Notes: generated by a model not told the origin, from the letters alone. Counted from the first letter of the stretch, positions 1 to 9,373 are shown. The stretch: DNA of 64,000 nucleotides from BS750m-G69 sp964441235 (GCA_964441235.1 CAYTUQ010000005.1:62001-126000); one strand, 5' to 3'. Numbers and translations: made by a program.

Positions 1-78
1 AATCTTCTTACGATTATTGGAAAGCAGATAAGCAATCCCAAGAAGCGTAATAATTCCAAGAATACCGATAAATCTCAT
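1..78 (-). CDS. nupC: NupC-type concentrative nucleoside transporter, N-terminal 26 residues only
   Basis: The reverse strand starts with ATG at 78 behind a GAGG ribosome site and runs off the window after 26 codons. The visible residues form one hydrophobic helix ending in SNNRKKI, the usual N-terminus of CNT/NupC nucleoside permeases. The family imports nucleosides with a cation gradient in the inner membrane. It lies downstream of cdd, udk and tdk on the same strand, which fits a nucleoside-salvage operon, although a restriction-modification pair now separates it from tdk. The assignment rests on the first helix and the context only. Confidence 0.65.
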   Translation of the reverse strand, partial: MRFIGILGIITLLGIAYLLSNNRKKI

Positions 79-133
79 ATTACCTCATTTGGATTATTGT
101 TATTAAAATAATATTTTTACAATTATTGAATAT

Positions 134-1024
134 TTAAACAAAAGATAACTGTATAAATTCTTCATTTTTTAAAACATTTTCACCAGCAGATGGCCATATT
201 TTATCTAATCCATCTGTATATCTATAATATTTTTTATATTTATTTAAATCATCATTTTCTCTTAATGAATTTATTCGCTCATGAATGATTGCAATGTTTT
301 TAGAATCCTTCTCAATAGCAATAGAATTTCTATGCAATTGCTCAGAAACAAAAGAAGTAGTACCTGTACCTGCAAATGGATCTAATACTGTATCTCCAGG
401 GAGAGATGATGACAATATTATTCTAAGAAGCAAATGAATTGGTGATTGTTGTTTGTGAATTCTTTCGCCTTCCTCATTGCGTATTGCTTCATCACCGGCA
501 AAATATCCAGAGGTCAGTTCTCTAATATCATCCCACACATCCGTTAAAAACAAGCCTTTTTCTCGTTCAAGTTTATATCCAGATGGCAAAGGTGGATTTA
601 TCCTTAATCGGTGAAAAACCCTGGGAGACATACCTTTGGTTGCGAAAGCTATAATTTGATATTGTTTTCCGTATCGCATTTTACTCGGAACGGCAGAAGT
701 TTTCTTTTTCCATATAATTAAATTTTGAAAGTTCCATCCAGAGCTTCTCAAGCAGTTCAATACATATTCTGTGTTTTTTTCTCTTTGCATAAAATAAATA
801 GCACCACCTTGAGATGTTATTGAATATATTTTTTTGCAAATGTCATGCATCCAATTCCAATAGACTTTTTCAGGTAGGCTATCGTTATGTTCAGAATATT
901 CCTTATTTTGATTGAAGGGCGGATCAAGGAACGTTAAATCAATAGATTTAAAGAACTTTATTTTTTGTAGTTCTGATAATTCTAAAGATTTAGTACAATC
1001 GTTATGTATAATATTTAAACTCAT
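134..1024 (-). CDS. DNA adenine/cytosine-N4 methyltransferase (beta-type motif order), modification half of an R-M pair
   Basis: The 296-residue protein has motif IV DPPF at residues 34-37 and the SAM-binding motif FAGTGTT about residue 218. Catalytic motif before SAM motif is the beta order of amino-methyltransferases. DPPF is more typical of N4-cytosine or beta-class N6-adenine enzymes, so I do not fix the modified base. The gene starts 18 bp after the 424-residue endonuclease candidate on the same strand, so the two are probably co-transcribed and the enzyme protects host DNA. The recognition sequence cannot be read from the protein. The pair lies between tdk and nupC, suggesting horizontal insertion. 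Confidence 0.9.
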   Translation of the reverse strand: MSLNIIHNDCTKSLELSELQKIKFFKSIDLTFLDPPFNQNKEYSEHNDSLPEKVYWNWMHDICKKIYSITSQGGAIYFMQREKNTEYVLNCLRSSGWNFQNLIIWKKKTSAVPSKMRYGKQYQIIAFATKGMSPRVFHRLRINPPLPSGYKLEREKGLFLTDVWDDIRELTSGYFAGDEAIRNEEGERIHKQQSPIHLLLRIILSSSLPGDTVLDPFAGTGTTSFVSEQLHRNSIAIEKDSKNIAIIHERINSLRENDDLNKYKKYYRYTDGLDKIWPSAGENVLKNEEFIQLSFV

Positions 1025-1042
1025 TTTTTACTTTTTCTGTAT

Positions 1043-2317
1043 TTAGAATTTAAATTGAAAAACTAAATGTAAGCCATTACGTTTGTGTTCAATCTCTTTT
1101 ATCCAAACATTAATAGATTTATTTGAAATTTTGTTTATTTTTCGATCATATTTAAATTCATTTTTTATATTATTATTTAATTGTTCTATTAATGAAGATA
1201 TTAATCTTTTTCTCATTTGTTGGTAACTATTGTCTTTTTGTCTTGTTGGGCTTACTTGAAAAATAAGGTTAAATGTTCTTTCAAGAATTTCAGGATATAA
1301 GTGTGGGTTACCATCACTTGTAACCTCAGTCATGATTCGAAATCGAGGTGAGACAGATGCAATTTTCTCATTTCCATTAATAATCGTCTTAATATCAGAA
1401 TGTGATCTTGCGATTTTTGTTTGGTCATTTATTTTTTCAAAAATCTTCCCTAAATCAGATGAATAAGTATTACCAAGATGCTCTTTCGCTATTTCCTTCA
1501 TAGTCTCAGCGATTAATTTTTCTTTAGGAATTGTTTCGAAGAACGACCCTTCAATAATTGATAATTTTACTTTTGAGGTATCATCGTTATTTGTTCTAAC
1601 AAAATAGAAACATCTTCTTTTAAATTTCTTATAAGCTGGCACCTTTGAATATGGATAATCAATTACACTTGAAATATTTGAAACTATATTAGATTTATTC
1701 AATAATCCTATTTCGTTAAGGGTCTTGAATTGTGTTGGTATTGTTGAATTAAAAGATGAGATGCTTGAGCCTTTTGAATCTTTTAGTTCTAATAAACTGC
1801 CATCATAAAACTTTCCATTAATAAAAGACACCGGGAGCATGTAATCTGGGAAAATACCTGAATCCGATTTGAAATTGTTTACTTTTAATAAAGACGAAAT
1901 AACTTTTTTATCATCTGATATTTCTTTTGATTGTAAAATCCTATTTATGACATTAACCATTTTACTACAAGCAAAAGAAAACACTTTTTTCTTTTCACTA
2001 ATAGATAAATCGTTGATATTTTCACAGAAATTTTTCCAATTGCTCTTATAGAATTCTTTAGGAAATAATGAAATTACTTGTTTTACGTATGAGGGCTTTT
2101 GATTAAAAATGATGCTTTCCAATAATTCATTACTATAACTACTTTTAAAAACTTTTTTAATCGACTTAAGCAGTAAAGGAGAATGTTCTTTCCTGCTATC
2201 AATATAAGCAAAATCTATATTTGCATTGAGGATATCTTCTAGTGAACCCAGGAAATAATTCTCTCTACTATGTGAGAGAATTAATAAATGTGCATATAAG
2301 TTTAAGATTTTATTCAT
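1043..2317 (-). CDS. Putative type II restriction endonuclease with a PD-(D/E)XK-like core
   Basis: This 424-residue protein lacks a signal peptide or membrane segments and is very AT/Lys-rich. In its middle it carries a D-x4-E-L-K pattern (DGSLLELKDSKG) followed by FNSTIPTQF, which reads as the Asp and Glu-x-Lys metal-binding core of PD-(D/E)XK nucleases. Its position 18 bp upstream of a DNA methyltransferase, on the same strand and flanked by unrelated salvage genes, supports the restriction role. I recognise no named restriction family. Alternatives are another nuclease-fold defence protein or a modification accessory. No strong Shine-Dalgarno sequence precedes the ATG at 2317. Confidence 0.65.
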   Translation of the reverse strand: MNKILNLYAHLLILSHSRENYFLGSLEDILNANIDFAYIDSRKEHSPLLLKSIKKVFKSSYSNELLESIIFNQKPSYVKQVISLFPKEFYKSNWKNFCENINDLSISEKKKVFSFACSKMVNVINRILQSKEISDDKKVISSLLKVNNFKSDSGIFPDYMLPVSFINGKFYDGSLLELKDSKGSSISSFNSTIPTQFKTLNEIGLLNKSNIVSNISSVIDYPYSKVPAYKKFKRRCFYFVRTNNDDTSKVKLSIIEGSFFETIPKEKLIAETMKEIAKEHLGNTYSSDLGKIFEKINDQTKIARSHSDIKTIINGNEKIASVSPRFRIMTEVTSDGNPHLYPEILERTFNLIFQVSPTRQKDNSYQQMRKRLISSLIEQLNNNIKNEFKYDRKINKISNKSINVWIKEIEHKRNGLHLVFQFKF

Positions 2318-2368
2318 TACTGTACATATTTAACTTATAAATAATGAAAACAATAAACAAAAATTTAT

Positions 2369-2977
2369 TTACTCTTCCGGCGGTTCATAACAGCTTCGAC
2401 AACGCGCTTCATATATATCTGTTGCTCCGAGAAGAACTCGCTCACTAGATTTTGTAATTCGCTGAGTGTAATTTGCCGGATTTCCACATTTCATACATAT
2501 CGCAAGCGTTTTGGTAATATATTCCGCTTCACACAAAAGTTGTGGCATCGGTTCAAATGGTACTCCCCTGTAATCTTTATCTAAACCTGCGACAATGACA
2601 CGTTTTCCTGAGTCAGCAAGCTTCTTACATACTTCAACAAGAGTGTTATCAAAAAATTGTGCCTCATCAATTCCTAAAACATGGGCATCACCAGCAAGTT
2701 TCAGAATATCTCCTGCATTTTTGACAGCCTGTGAAAGAATCTTTTGTTTATTATGCGAAACAATATGATCTTCGCTATAACGAACATCAATCATCGGTTT
2801 AAAAATGGCAACTTTCTGTTTTGCAATAACTGCGCGCCTTAAACGTCTGATCAACTCTTCGGTTTTTCCAGAAAACATGCTTCCACAAATTACTTCAATC
2901 CATCCACATGGTTTTTCTGACATCATTACAACTTCTTCAATGCCCATTGGGGCACTTCTTATCGGTTTTCTAGTCAT
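2369..2977 (-). CDS. tdk: Thymidine kinase, type II
   Basis: Phosphorylates thymidine with ATP in pyrimidine salvage in the cytoplasm. The 202 residues match the usual length of bacterial type II enzymes. The P-loop GSMFSGKT lies near residue 32, the Walker B-like GIDEAQFF follows, and the lid zinc site is seen as CMKCG and later CRSC. The ATG at 2977 has AAGG five bases upstream; a shorter start at the internal MSEKPCG is possible. It follows udk by 40 bp in a leftward operon with cdd, udk and the rhomboid gene. Confidence 0.96.
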   Translation of the reverse strand: MTRKPIRSAPMGIEEVVMMSEKPCGWIEVICGSMFSGKTEELIRRLRRAVIAKQKVAIFKPMIDVRYSEDHIVSHNKQKILSQAVKNAGDILKLAGDAHVLGIDEAQFFDNTLVEVCKKLADSGKRVIVAGLDKDYRGVPFEPMPQLLCEAEYITKTLAICMKCGNPANYTQRITKSSERVLLGATDIYEARCRSCYEPPEE

Positions 2978-3017
2978 TTTACCTTACTCTTATATTTAAA
3001 CATGAAAATATTATGCG

Positions 3018-3650
3018 TTAATCTTTACTTAAGTGCCGCAAAAGTGAGCGAAGCTTAGTCTTAAAAAGGTCAATAGCTACTTTGTTTTGCCCACCCTCGG
3101 GGATAATTATATCCGCATAGTGCATGGTTGGTGCAATAAATTCTTCGTGCATCGGACGAACAGTTTCCAGATACTGTTGAATTACCGAATCTATTGAACG
3201 ACCTCGTTCATGAATATCCCTTGTGACCCTTCGTATAAAACGTATATCATCGGCTGTATGAATATATATCTTTATATCTATCATATCTCTTAATTCGGGA
3301 TCAACAAGAACCATTATTCCCTCAAGAACGATTATCTTATGACCGGAAATATTGTGCGTCTCCTTTTTCCTTGTATGCGTTTTATAATCATAAATTGGCA
3401 CACTTACGGATTTCCCCTCTAACAATTCCCTCATCTGTTTTTTAAGTAAATCAAAATCATAAGCGTGAGGGTGATCAAAATTATGGTGATTTCTTGCATC
3501 CATAGGAATTTTACCGAGATCATAATAGTAAGAATCTTGTTCAATGATTACTACCTGGTCCGGACTGAAATCTTTGACAATATTATTAGCCATAGATGTT
3601 TTGCCAGAACCTGTTCCACCTGCAATACCAATCAGAATTGAATTTTTCAT
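3018..3650 (-). CDS. udk: Uridine/cytidine kinase
   Basis: Phosphorylates uridine and cytidine to the monophosphates. The 210 residues begin with the P-loop GIAGGTGSGKTS, followed by EQDSYYYD and NFDHPHAYD, the standard nucleoside-binding segments of Udk, and later the RRVTRDIHERGR arginine-rich lid. Length and layout agree with the bacterial family. It lies 8 bp after cdd and 40 bp before tdk on the same strand, so the salvage enzymes are very probably one transcript. Confidence 0.96.
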   Translation of the reverse strand: MKNSILIGIAGGTGSGKTSMANNIVKDFSPDQVVIIEQDSYYYDLGKIPMDARNHHNFDHPHAYDFDLLKKQMRELLEGKSVSVPIYDYKTHTRKKETHNISGHKIIVLEGIMVLVDPELRDMIDIKIYIHTADDIRFIRRVTRDIHERGRSIDSVIQQYLETVRPMHEEFIAPTMHYADIIIPEGGQNKVAIDLFKTKLRSLLRHLSKD

Positions 3651-3658
3651 TTTCTCCT

Positions 3659-4057
3659 TTATTCCTCTAATTTTCTACAATCAAATGGATTTGGTAATAA
3701 TTCAGACGCGTGGTACATTTTCTCATTACCTGCGTCATCAAATACATAAATAGGAATATCTCCACAGATGTCCCATATAACCTGGCGGCAAGCGCCGCAG
3801 GGCGTAGCACCATTCCTTGAGTATACAGCCATAGCCCGAAATCGCTCATATCCATTTACAATTGCCGATGCTATTGCATTTCTCTCTGCACAAACGCTCA
3901 ATCCATACGAACTGGATTCTACATTACAGCCGACAAATATTTCTCCATCCTCAGTTTCTAATGCAGCTCCTACGGGATATTTTGAATATGGAGAACGAGA
4001 AAATTTCGAAGCTTCGATTGCATGCTCTTTTAATATTCCCTGTTTAGTTTCTTCCAC
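3659..4057 (-). CDS. cdd: Cytidine deaminase
   Basis: Deaminates cytidine and deoxycytidine to uridine and deoxyuridine. The 132-residue length matches the homotetrameric class. Zinc ligands and the catalytic Glu are visible: Cys in the VCAERNA segment near residue 57 with its Glu two residues later, and PCGACRQV near residue 90. Its start overlaps the end of the rhomboid gene by 28 bp and its end lies 8 bp before udk, so it is embedded in the salvage operon. Nothing is missing. Confidence 0.96.
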   Translation of the reverse strand: MEETKQGILKEHAIEASKFSRSPYSKYPVGAALETEDGEIFVGCNVESSSYGLSVCAERNAIASAIVNGYERFRAMAVYSRNGATPCGACRQVIWDICGDIPIYVFDDAGNEKMYHASELLPNPFDCRKLEE

Positions 4058-4722
4058 AGTCTTCTCCTTTCATAAGGGTCCATTGCTAATAATAATGCAA
4101 TACCGGCTAAAAATCCACCAATATGAGCAAACCACGCCACGCCGCCCTCCTGTTGAAAAGTGAGTGCACCAAGACCACTGCTCAGTTGTACAAGAAACCA
4201 GAACCCTAAAACATAAACCGCCGGTATCCAAACTCTTTTAATAAAAATGAATAGCCATATCAAAACCTGAATTTTAGCTCTCGGGTAACGAAGGAGATAG
4301 GCGCCAAGAATCCCGGATATTGCACCGCTCGCTCCAACTATCGGTAAGCTAGAAGATAGATTTATTAAAACCTGAACCAACGTAGCAAATATTCCACAAC
4401 TAATATAAAACACCACAAATTTAGAGTGCCCAAGCAAACTCTCAATATTATCACCAAAAATCCATAAATAAAGCATATTGCCAGCAACGTGAAGAAATCC
4501 ACCGTGAACAAAAAGAGAGGTAATAAATGGAAGAATTGATGGGATGATTCCACCACGAAAAATATGCGACGGAACAACGCCTGCCGTATAAAACCATTCT
4601 CTATATTCCGGACGTGGTATAGTCAATTGATAAAAATAGATAAAAAAATTAATCGCGATTAATAAATATGTAATATAGGGGGTTTTAAGCCTGAAAGTGG
4701 AATCTCGTAAGGGTATTAACAT
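4030..4722 (-). CDS. Rhomboid-family intramembrane serine protease
   Basis: A 230-residue polytopic membrane protein with about six hydrophobic segments. The nucleophile motif GASGAISG lies near residue 133 and the partner His occurs in AHIGGFLAGI near residue 205, both in the usual order. An HGGFLHVAGNMLYLW segment gives the conserved loop and HxxxN helix. The family cuts transmembrane helices in the inner membrane; the substrate here is unknown. It is the first gene of the salvage operon and overlaps cdd by 28 bp, so the linkage is probably transcriptional rather than functional. Confidence 0.92.
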   Translation of the reverse strand: MLIPLRDSTFRLKTPYITYLLIAINFFIYFYQLTIPRPEYREWFYTAGVVPSHIFRGGIIPSILPFITSLFVHGGFLHVAGNMLYLWIFGDNIESLLGHSKFVVFYISCGIFATLVQVLINLSSSLPIVGASGAISGILGAYLLRYPRAKIQVLIWLFIFIKRVWIPAVYVLGFWFLVQLSSGLGALTFQQEGGVAWFAHIGGFLAGIALLLAMDPYERRRLWKKLNREY

Positions 4723-4829
4723 CTAAAATAACTTCACTAAAAAATTCAATTCCCTAAAAACCGTTGTAACTGTTTCAATAGTTTTCAGATTCATCTTAAT
4801 GCCTTCTTGCAACAGAATCATTTTTTCTA

Positions 4830-5066
4830 TTATAAATCATCTTTTAAGTAGTGCTCAATCCTTTCCCCAATCCAATCCCAATCGGGATTATTTTGGGGTG
4901 ATGAGTAAAAGAAACTGTGATAATTATCCTTTAACCATTCGTAGTAGTCATCTTCGGTATATTTACAGAAAGTTTCTACTAACTCATCAAATGATATGTC
5001 TTTCGGAATTTCAAGATCTTCCAATTCCTCTTTTAAAAATCCTTTTACAACTTTTCTGTCAAGCAC
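4830..5066 (-). CDS. Small acidic hypothetical protein (78 aa)
   Basis: Starts with GTG at 5066, three bases after the stop of a smaller upstream reading frame. The protein is acidic and rich in Asp, Glu, Trp and Tyr, with a DDYYEWLKDNYHSFF segment and no signal peptide, membrane helix or cysteine. I do not recognise a family. The codon pattern and dense amphipathic residues look like genuine coding sequence. It lies between the M23 peptidase and the rhomboid gene, all leftward. Confidence 0.5.
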   Translation of the reverse strand: MLDRKVVKGFLKEELEDLEIPKDISFDELVETFCKYTEDDYYEWLKDNYHSFFYSSPQNNPDWDWIGERIEHYLKDDL

Positions 5067-5069
5067 TTT

Positions 5070-5204
5070 CTAATCCTTCAATAGATCGAATATTAACTTA
5101 TCGTTTTTAACTGAATAGGTATAACAATTGATTGAATATAAGCCTCTTACATCTTCTATACGTTCTTTTAATTTATTATTTATTCCATATATGTCTAAAG
5201 ACAC
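5070..5204 (-). CDS. Possible small protein (44 aa), GTG start
   Basis: An open frame from GTG 5204 to TAG 5070 gives a 44-residue peptide with a charged middle (NNKLKERIEDVRG) and no membrane segment. Its stop is followed after three bases by the GTG of the 78-residue gene, which would suit translational coupling. There is no strong Shine-Dalgarno site and the frame is open a little further upstream without a standard start, so it may also be the tail of a decayed gene. Confidence 0.3.
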   Translation of the reverse strand: MSLDIYGINNKLKERIEDVRGLYSINCYTYSVKNDKLIFDLLKD

Positions 5205-5249
5205 TATTTTTATTCTCTCACCAATTCTAATAAAAATATGATAAAATTA

Positions 5250-7490
5250 TCAATCACTTAAAACAAAAAATTTACTTACAGCTGTTGTTGTATTCATCGC
5301 CTGATCCTCAACTGTTATTATCAAAGTATGTGAACCCGGATTAAGCGGTTTTGGAAGTTTATACCGTATGTAATTTTTAACGCCGTGATATTCTGCAATA
5401 ACCGGCTTTCCGTCAATCCTCACGCTGATGGCAGTGTCATCTTTGATTCCCGACAATTTATCCTCAACCGCGGCCTTTAAATATTTTACACTTGACTGCC
5501 TGAATTTTCCACCATTGCTTGGAAAAATATGCGTTATTATCGGTGGAGTAAAATCTCTTATCAGGCAAAAAGTTCCGAGCTTTTGTGTTTCCGCTGCAAT
5601 CGTTTCATCCTCAACATACGGTTCACTATCAATAAAATTCCATTCATCATCATCCCATCTATAGAGACCAATTTGTTCTATTTTATCCTGATTGACTGAA
5701 TACATAATCATCAAGCGAATGTAAGCATTCAGCGGTTGAGTCACGGGAGAAATTTTATAGCAATCCGTTACACGCTCTCCTCCTTCAACTAGAATGGATT
5801 CTGCTTTCTCCACCCACGTGATAAGGGAATCATACACGGCATTTTTACCGAATGTAGCTGTAAGAACTTTATCCTCAGAGAAAATTGTGTTTGCCCTATC
5901 AGGTGTAATGCATTTAAAATCTATTTTTTTTCTTATAATATTAACCGGTTCGGTAGGTAAACGAATCTCATAAGCAAAGGCATCTTCCCACCATGAAAAT
6001 GGGACTGGTTCTGTTACAAATCGTACAGGGGATTCAGCAATTAACGGTATCTCTTTTAATGATTCCTCTGATTGGAGAAAAAAGCGTGGCTGTTTCGGTG
6101 CTTTATTAAAAGTCATATTACATAAGAAAGTTTTAGGATTGTGAACATAAGAGGGAATTACCGAAACATTGTCCATGAATCCTGATGAGCTAAAAGTCAA
6201 AAAAGCCGATCGTATCTCGTTGCTCTGTTTCGGAACGGCAGAGACTTTTATTATTTCTTCTCCTGGTTCATGACTATTAAAATTCAGAATATAACTATCA
6301 TCGCTGATCTCAATTTTATTTACTAAGGCTCTCTTTATTGTATTTCCATACTTATCAACCCAATCGGTAGAAAAATCTACGTACGAATGAATAGAATCAC
6401 GCTTTATAAAAACTCTATACCCGCTAATATCATGTTCATACTTTTCAACAACGGGACTATAATCAGGTCCAGAAAAAATAGTGAATTTTAATGTAGATGT
6501 ATTGCGGTTATGATCATATACCTCAATCTTAATATCATGATAACCATCTTTCAGGTTCAGAGTACCTGTCTGAGAATTATTATAAAATGGAATGTTTTTC
6601 GATGTATCATACATCCACAATCTGTTAAAACGACCAACTTCATCCTGAATCAATTGGAAATCACGGTCAATGTTCACAAACCTGGTTTCATCAAAATCAA
6701 ATTTGTCGTATTGAGTGATAAACCGCGAACTATCATCCATATACATTTGTATCCCATAAGGAGCATATTTATTTGGTAATCCGCGAACTGTATCATAAGT
6801 TTTAAGTTCAACCCCAATAGAGCCTGATATATGTATTGTATCATCCAGACCAAACTCCTTATCACCTAAATATTTCACTTTAAAAACCTGAATATACACA
6901 CGTCCATTAATGCGAGATTCTTTCCCAATTGGGATAACCGCTACCTCTTTTATATTAGGAATAGTGTAGTCTTTGACTCTCAGGTTTGAATTCAGAGGGT
7001 TGAATGGTTTACCTGAAGTATCTCGCAATTCGAAGTGTAAATGCGGGTGCTCGGAACCTGTGTCCCCTGTATAACCTACAATATCTCCCCTTGAAACACG
7101 AATATCACTTTCACTTAAATATATATCTGTCGAATATCTATTCTGTTTGAATTGCTCAGCCCTCACATAAGGCAAAAGATTGTCGTTAAATCTATCAAGA
7201 TGTCCATAAACCGCAATATTACCATCATTAAGTTTCAGGTAAACAGCTTTACCATAACCAAATGGAGAAGTGCGAATTCGCCAGACGTATCCATTATCCA
7301 CTGCATAAATGGGATAACCGACTTTATGATTAGTTTTAATGTCTATCCCCGAATGGAAGTGACCTTCACGATATTCGCCAAAAGTCGAACTTATGTATTT
7401 GCTCGCATTTGTAGGCCAGAGGTAGTTCTGGCTATATACATGCATTGCGAGTAAAGAATAGGTTATAATCAGAGTTAAAATATTTCTCAT
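5250..7490 (-). CDS. Secreted M23-family metallopeptidase with long C-terminal extension
   Basis: A 746-residue exported protein. Residues 1-20 form a signal peptide ending near VYSQ. The LytM/M23 domain occupies about residues 30-170: the first zinc ligand set is HFHSGIDI (His and Asp) near residue 46, and the second is HPHLHFEL near residue 148, both intact. The remainder is beta-rich, Ig-like sequence ending near 746. M23 enzymes cut peptidoglycan cross-bridges in the periplasm; the extension may bind the wall or a partner. It is transcribed leftwards with about 45 bp before the next small ORF. Confidence 0.92.
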   Translation of the reverse strand: MRNILTLIITYSLLAMHVYSQNYLWPTNASKYISSTFGEYREGHFHSGIDIKTNHKVGYPIYAVDNGYVWRIRTSPFGYGKAVYLKLNDGNIAVYGHLDRFNDNLLPYVRAEQFKQNRYSTDIYLSESDIRVSRGDIVGYTGDTGSEHPHLHFELRDTSGKPFNPLNSNLRVKDYTIPNIKEVAVIPIGKESRINGRVYIQVFKVKYLGDKEFGLDDTIHISGSIGVELKTYDTVRGLPNKYAPYGIQMYMDDSSRFITQYDKFDFDETRFVNIDRDFQLIQDEVGRFNRLWMYDTSKNIPFYNNSQTGTLNLKDGYHDIKIEVYDHNRNTSTLKFTIFSGPDYSPVVEKYEHDISGYRVFIKRDSIHSYVDFSTDWVDKYGNTIKRALVNKIEISDDSYILNFNSHEPGEEIIKVSAVPKQSNEIRSAFLTFSSSGFMDNVSVIPSYVHNPKTFLCNMTFNKAPKQPRFFLQSEESLKEIPLIAESPVRFVTEPVPFSWWEDAFAYEIRLPTEPVNIIRKKIDFKCITPDRANTIFSEDKVLTATFGKNAVYDSLITWVEKAESILVEGGERVTDCYKISPVTQPLNAYIRLMIMYSVNQDKIEQIGLYRWDDDEWNFIDSEPYVEDETIAAETQKLGTFCLIRDFTPPIITHIFPSNGGKFRQSSVKYLKAAVEDKLSGIKDDTAISVRIDGKPVIAEYHGVKNYIRYKLPKPLNPGSHTLIITVEDQAMNTTTAVSKFFVLSD

Positions 7491-8317
7491 ATCAATTCAG
7501 GGTTGAATATACACAAACTGGAGTTCAATTTTCAATAATTATCATTGTGTCCCCAAGCCGGGGGTCTGTGTCGATCGAAGATTCCTTTGGAAAGACATCT
7601 CTTGTGAGGAGTTCATATCATGCGGTTGAGATAAACCTGTCAGGTTTTTTCCGACAGGAGTCCTTTCCAAAGGTCAAGTCCCATCCCGCAGGGATCCCTT
7701 TGGGAAAGTCATCTCTTATATATTAAGAGTAATGAAAAAGAATATAACTAAAAAAGAGAAAAAAGAAAGTAAAAAGTTAATTAAAGCCTCCATTTTTTTA
7801 AATTATCAGAAGAGAAGGTGGCATCTCTGGGCTTCCCTCGGAGAGGTCCCGTTGGGAGAACTCGTCTCGTAGTGTCTTCCTTTCAGCCACAGGCGAATCT
7901 TCGTTCTGTCAGGTAGAATTCGGGGAATAACATGGTTCAATGAAACCGCATTGATAAGGGTGCTTATGCCTGGCAAAATTGTAAGTTTATTAAAAGAGGA
8001 GGTTTTTGATGAATGAGTATTTTCTCCCAGGGGAATAACTTTGTGAGAATACCGAATTCGTAAACAGTAAGGTAAGCGTCCTTATCAAACTCTTGATGTC
8101 AAATAAAAATTGTGAACTTTGAAATGCAAAACATTTTTTATACTTATCCGTTAGTAGTAATGAACTGGGGAAGATCTGGAGTCCTTTGGACAGAATCTTC
8201 GCCCAAAGTAACAAATAAACACGATGCGTCTTTTCTGACTATTTGGTATCTTAAATGCAGTACTGCGTATGTGCAGATGTTAGGCGAAAACAAAGCTAAG
8301 AAAAATGGAGGTATAGA
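7491..8317. repeat. Gene-poor spacer with several palindromic repeat elements
   Basis: The divergent spacer between the M23 gene and the lipoprotein gene holds clustered repeat elements: GAAGATTCCTTTGGAAAG from 7577, an AAACCTGTCAGGTTT palindrome near 7633, AGTCCTTTCCAAAGG near 7659, GCAGGGATCCCTTTGGGAAA near 7688 and GAGAGGTCCCGTTGGGAGAA near 7841. They share a GG-AT-CC-TTTGG core with elements elsewhere in the window. No convincing gene is visible; a 69-codon frame ending at 8321 looks spurious. Confidence 0.7.
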
Positions 8318-9229
8318 ATGAATAAGTATGTTATAGGCTTAATAGCAACTCTTATGCTGATAATTTTTATTGGGTGTGCAACGACATATAATCGTTCACA
8401 TTACCTTGAATTATTAAGGTCATATTATGAATACGAATATGAACCTATCGAGAATCTTCCTGAATTTACTTACATGGATTCATCAGATGGAAATCTAGTG
8501 AAACTAAGAGAAACTTTTAAACTTGAAGAAGTGGCAGGCTATGGAGATGAGATGTCAAGGATAATTAACCTTATGAAATGGGTACATAATATTGTAAGGC
8601 ATAGTGGGCGTTCGATGAATCCTTCTCCTAAAAACACTTTTAATATTATAAAAGTGTGTCAGGAAAAAAATAGAGGAGTCAATTGTAGAATGATGGCAAC
8701 AATATTAAATGAAGTATATTTATCAATGGGTTTTAAATCAAGATTTATTACATGTATGCCAGAAAAAAAGAATTTCAAGGATTGTCATGTTATAAATATG
8801 GTGTATTCTACTACCCTTGATAAATGGATTTATATGGACCCTACATTTGAAGCATATTTTACTGATGAAAATGGAAATCACTTGAGCATACAGGAGGTAA
8901 GAGAAAATTTTATGAGAGAAAAACCATTGATTGTAAATGATGAAATAAATTGGAATGGAGAGAAATTAGATAAAGAGGAATATATTTCATATATGTCAAA
9001 AAATTTATTTAGATTAGAATGTTCTATTAGTAGCAAATTTAATTGTGAATCAACTAAAGAAATAAATTATATTGAACTTATTCCGAAAGGTTATATTTCT
9101 AAAGAAAGATTAATTACGAAATTAAAACTGGCTCTATTATCTCTATATGGATATAAAATCGTTACATATTATACAAGCAATCCTGATTTCTTTTGGGAAA
9201 GACCTGTATATATACCGGTTTCCAATTAG
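8318..9229 (+). CDS. Transglutaminase-like cysteine peptidase-fold lipoprotein
   Basis: A 303-residue protein with a lipoprotein signal: hydrophobic residues 5-19 then Cys20 in the lipobox-like IFIGC. A transglutaminase-like triad is visible in order: Cys123 in GVNCRMMA, His157 in DCHVINMVY and Asp174 in YMDPTFEAYF. The family includes amidases and proteases of the cell envelope; the substrate is not evident. ATG 8318 has GGAGG about seven bases upstream. The gene is isolated, with repeat-rich spacers on both sides and a very low GC content. Confidence 0.82.
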   Translation: MNKYVIGLIATLMLIIFIGCATTYNRSHYLELLRSYYEYEYEPIENLPEFTYMDSSDGNLVKLRETFKLEEVAGYGDEMSRIINLMKWVHNIVRHSGRSMNPSPKNTFNIIKVCQEKNRGVNCRMMATILNEVYLSMGFKSRFITCMPEKKNFKDCHVINMVYSTTLDKWIYMDPTFEAYFTDENGNHLSIQEVRENFMREKPLIVNDEINWNGEKLDKEEYISYMSKNLFRLECSISSKFNCESTKEINYIELIPKGYISKERLITKLKLALLSLYGYKIVTYYTSNPDFFWERPVYIPVSN

Positions 9230-9373
9230 ATCAGCTTGTCTTCGCATAACACGGGATAAAAGGAATTGGTTTATGTGATTGTTACTCTTGACTTTGGAGT
9301 AAAATGGTGTGCTCGACTGAATATCTTAACGCTAATCGAAATTCCCAACTTCGTTTATCCCGGGAAATTTATG

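Noticed and set aside
8270..8290. GTTAGGC word as another attC core
   Set aside because: No matching GCCTAAC-type partner arm is found upstream.
8112..8321. 69-codon frame on the plus strand before the lipoprotein gene
   Set aside because: No ribosome site or family pattern; it covers a variable repeat-rich spacer.
9240..9370. CGGGATAAA / TTTATCCCG pair as an attC-like site
   Set aside because: The outer boxes do not match the consensus; it is only a simple inverted pair.
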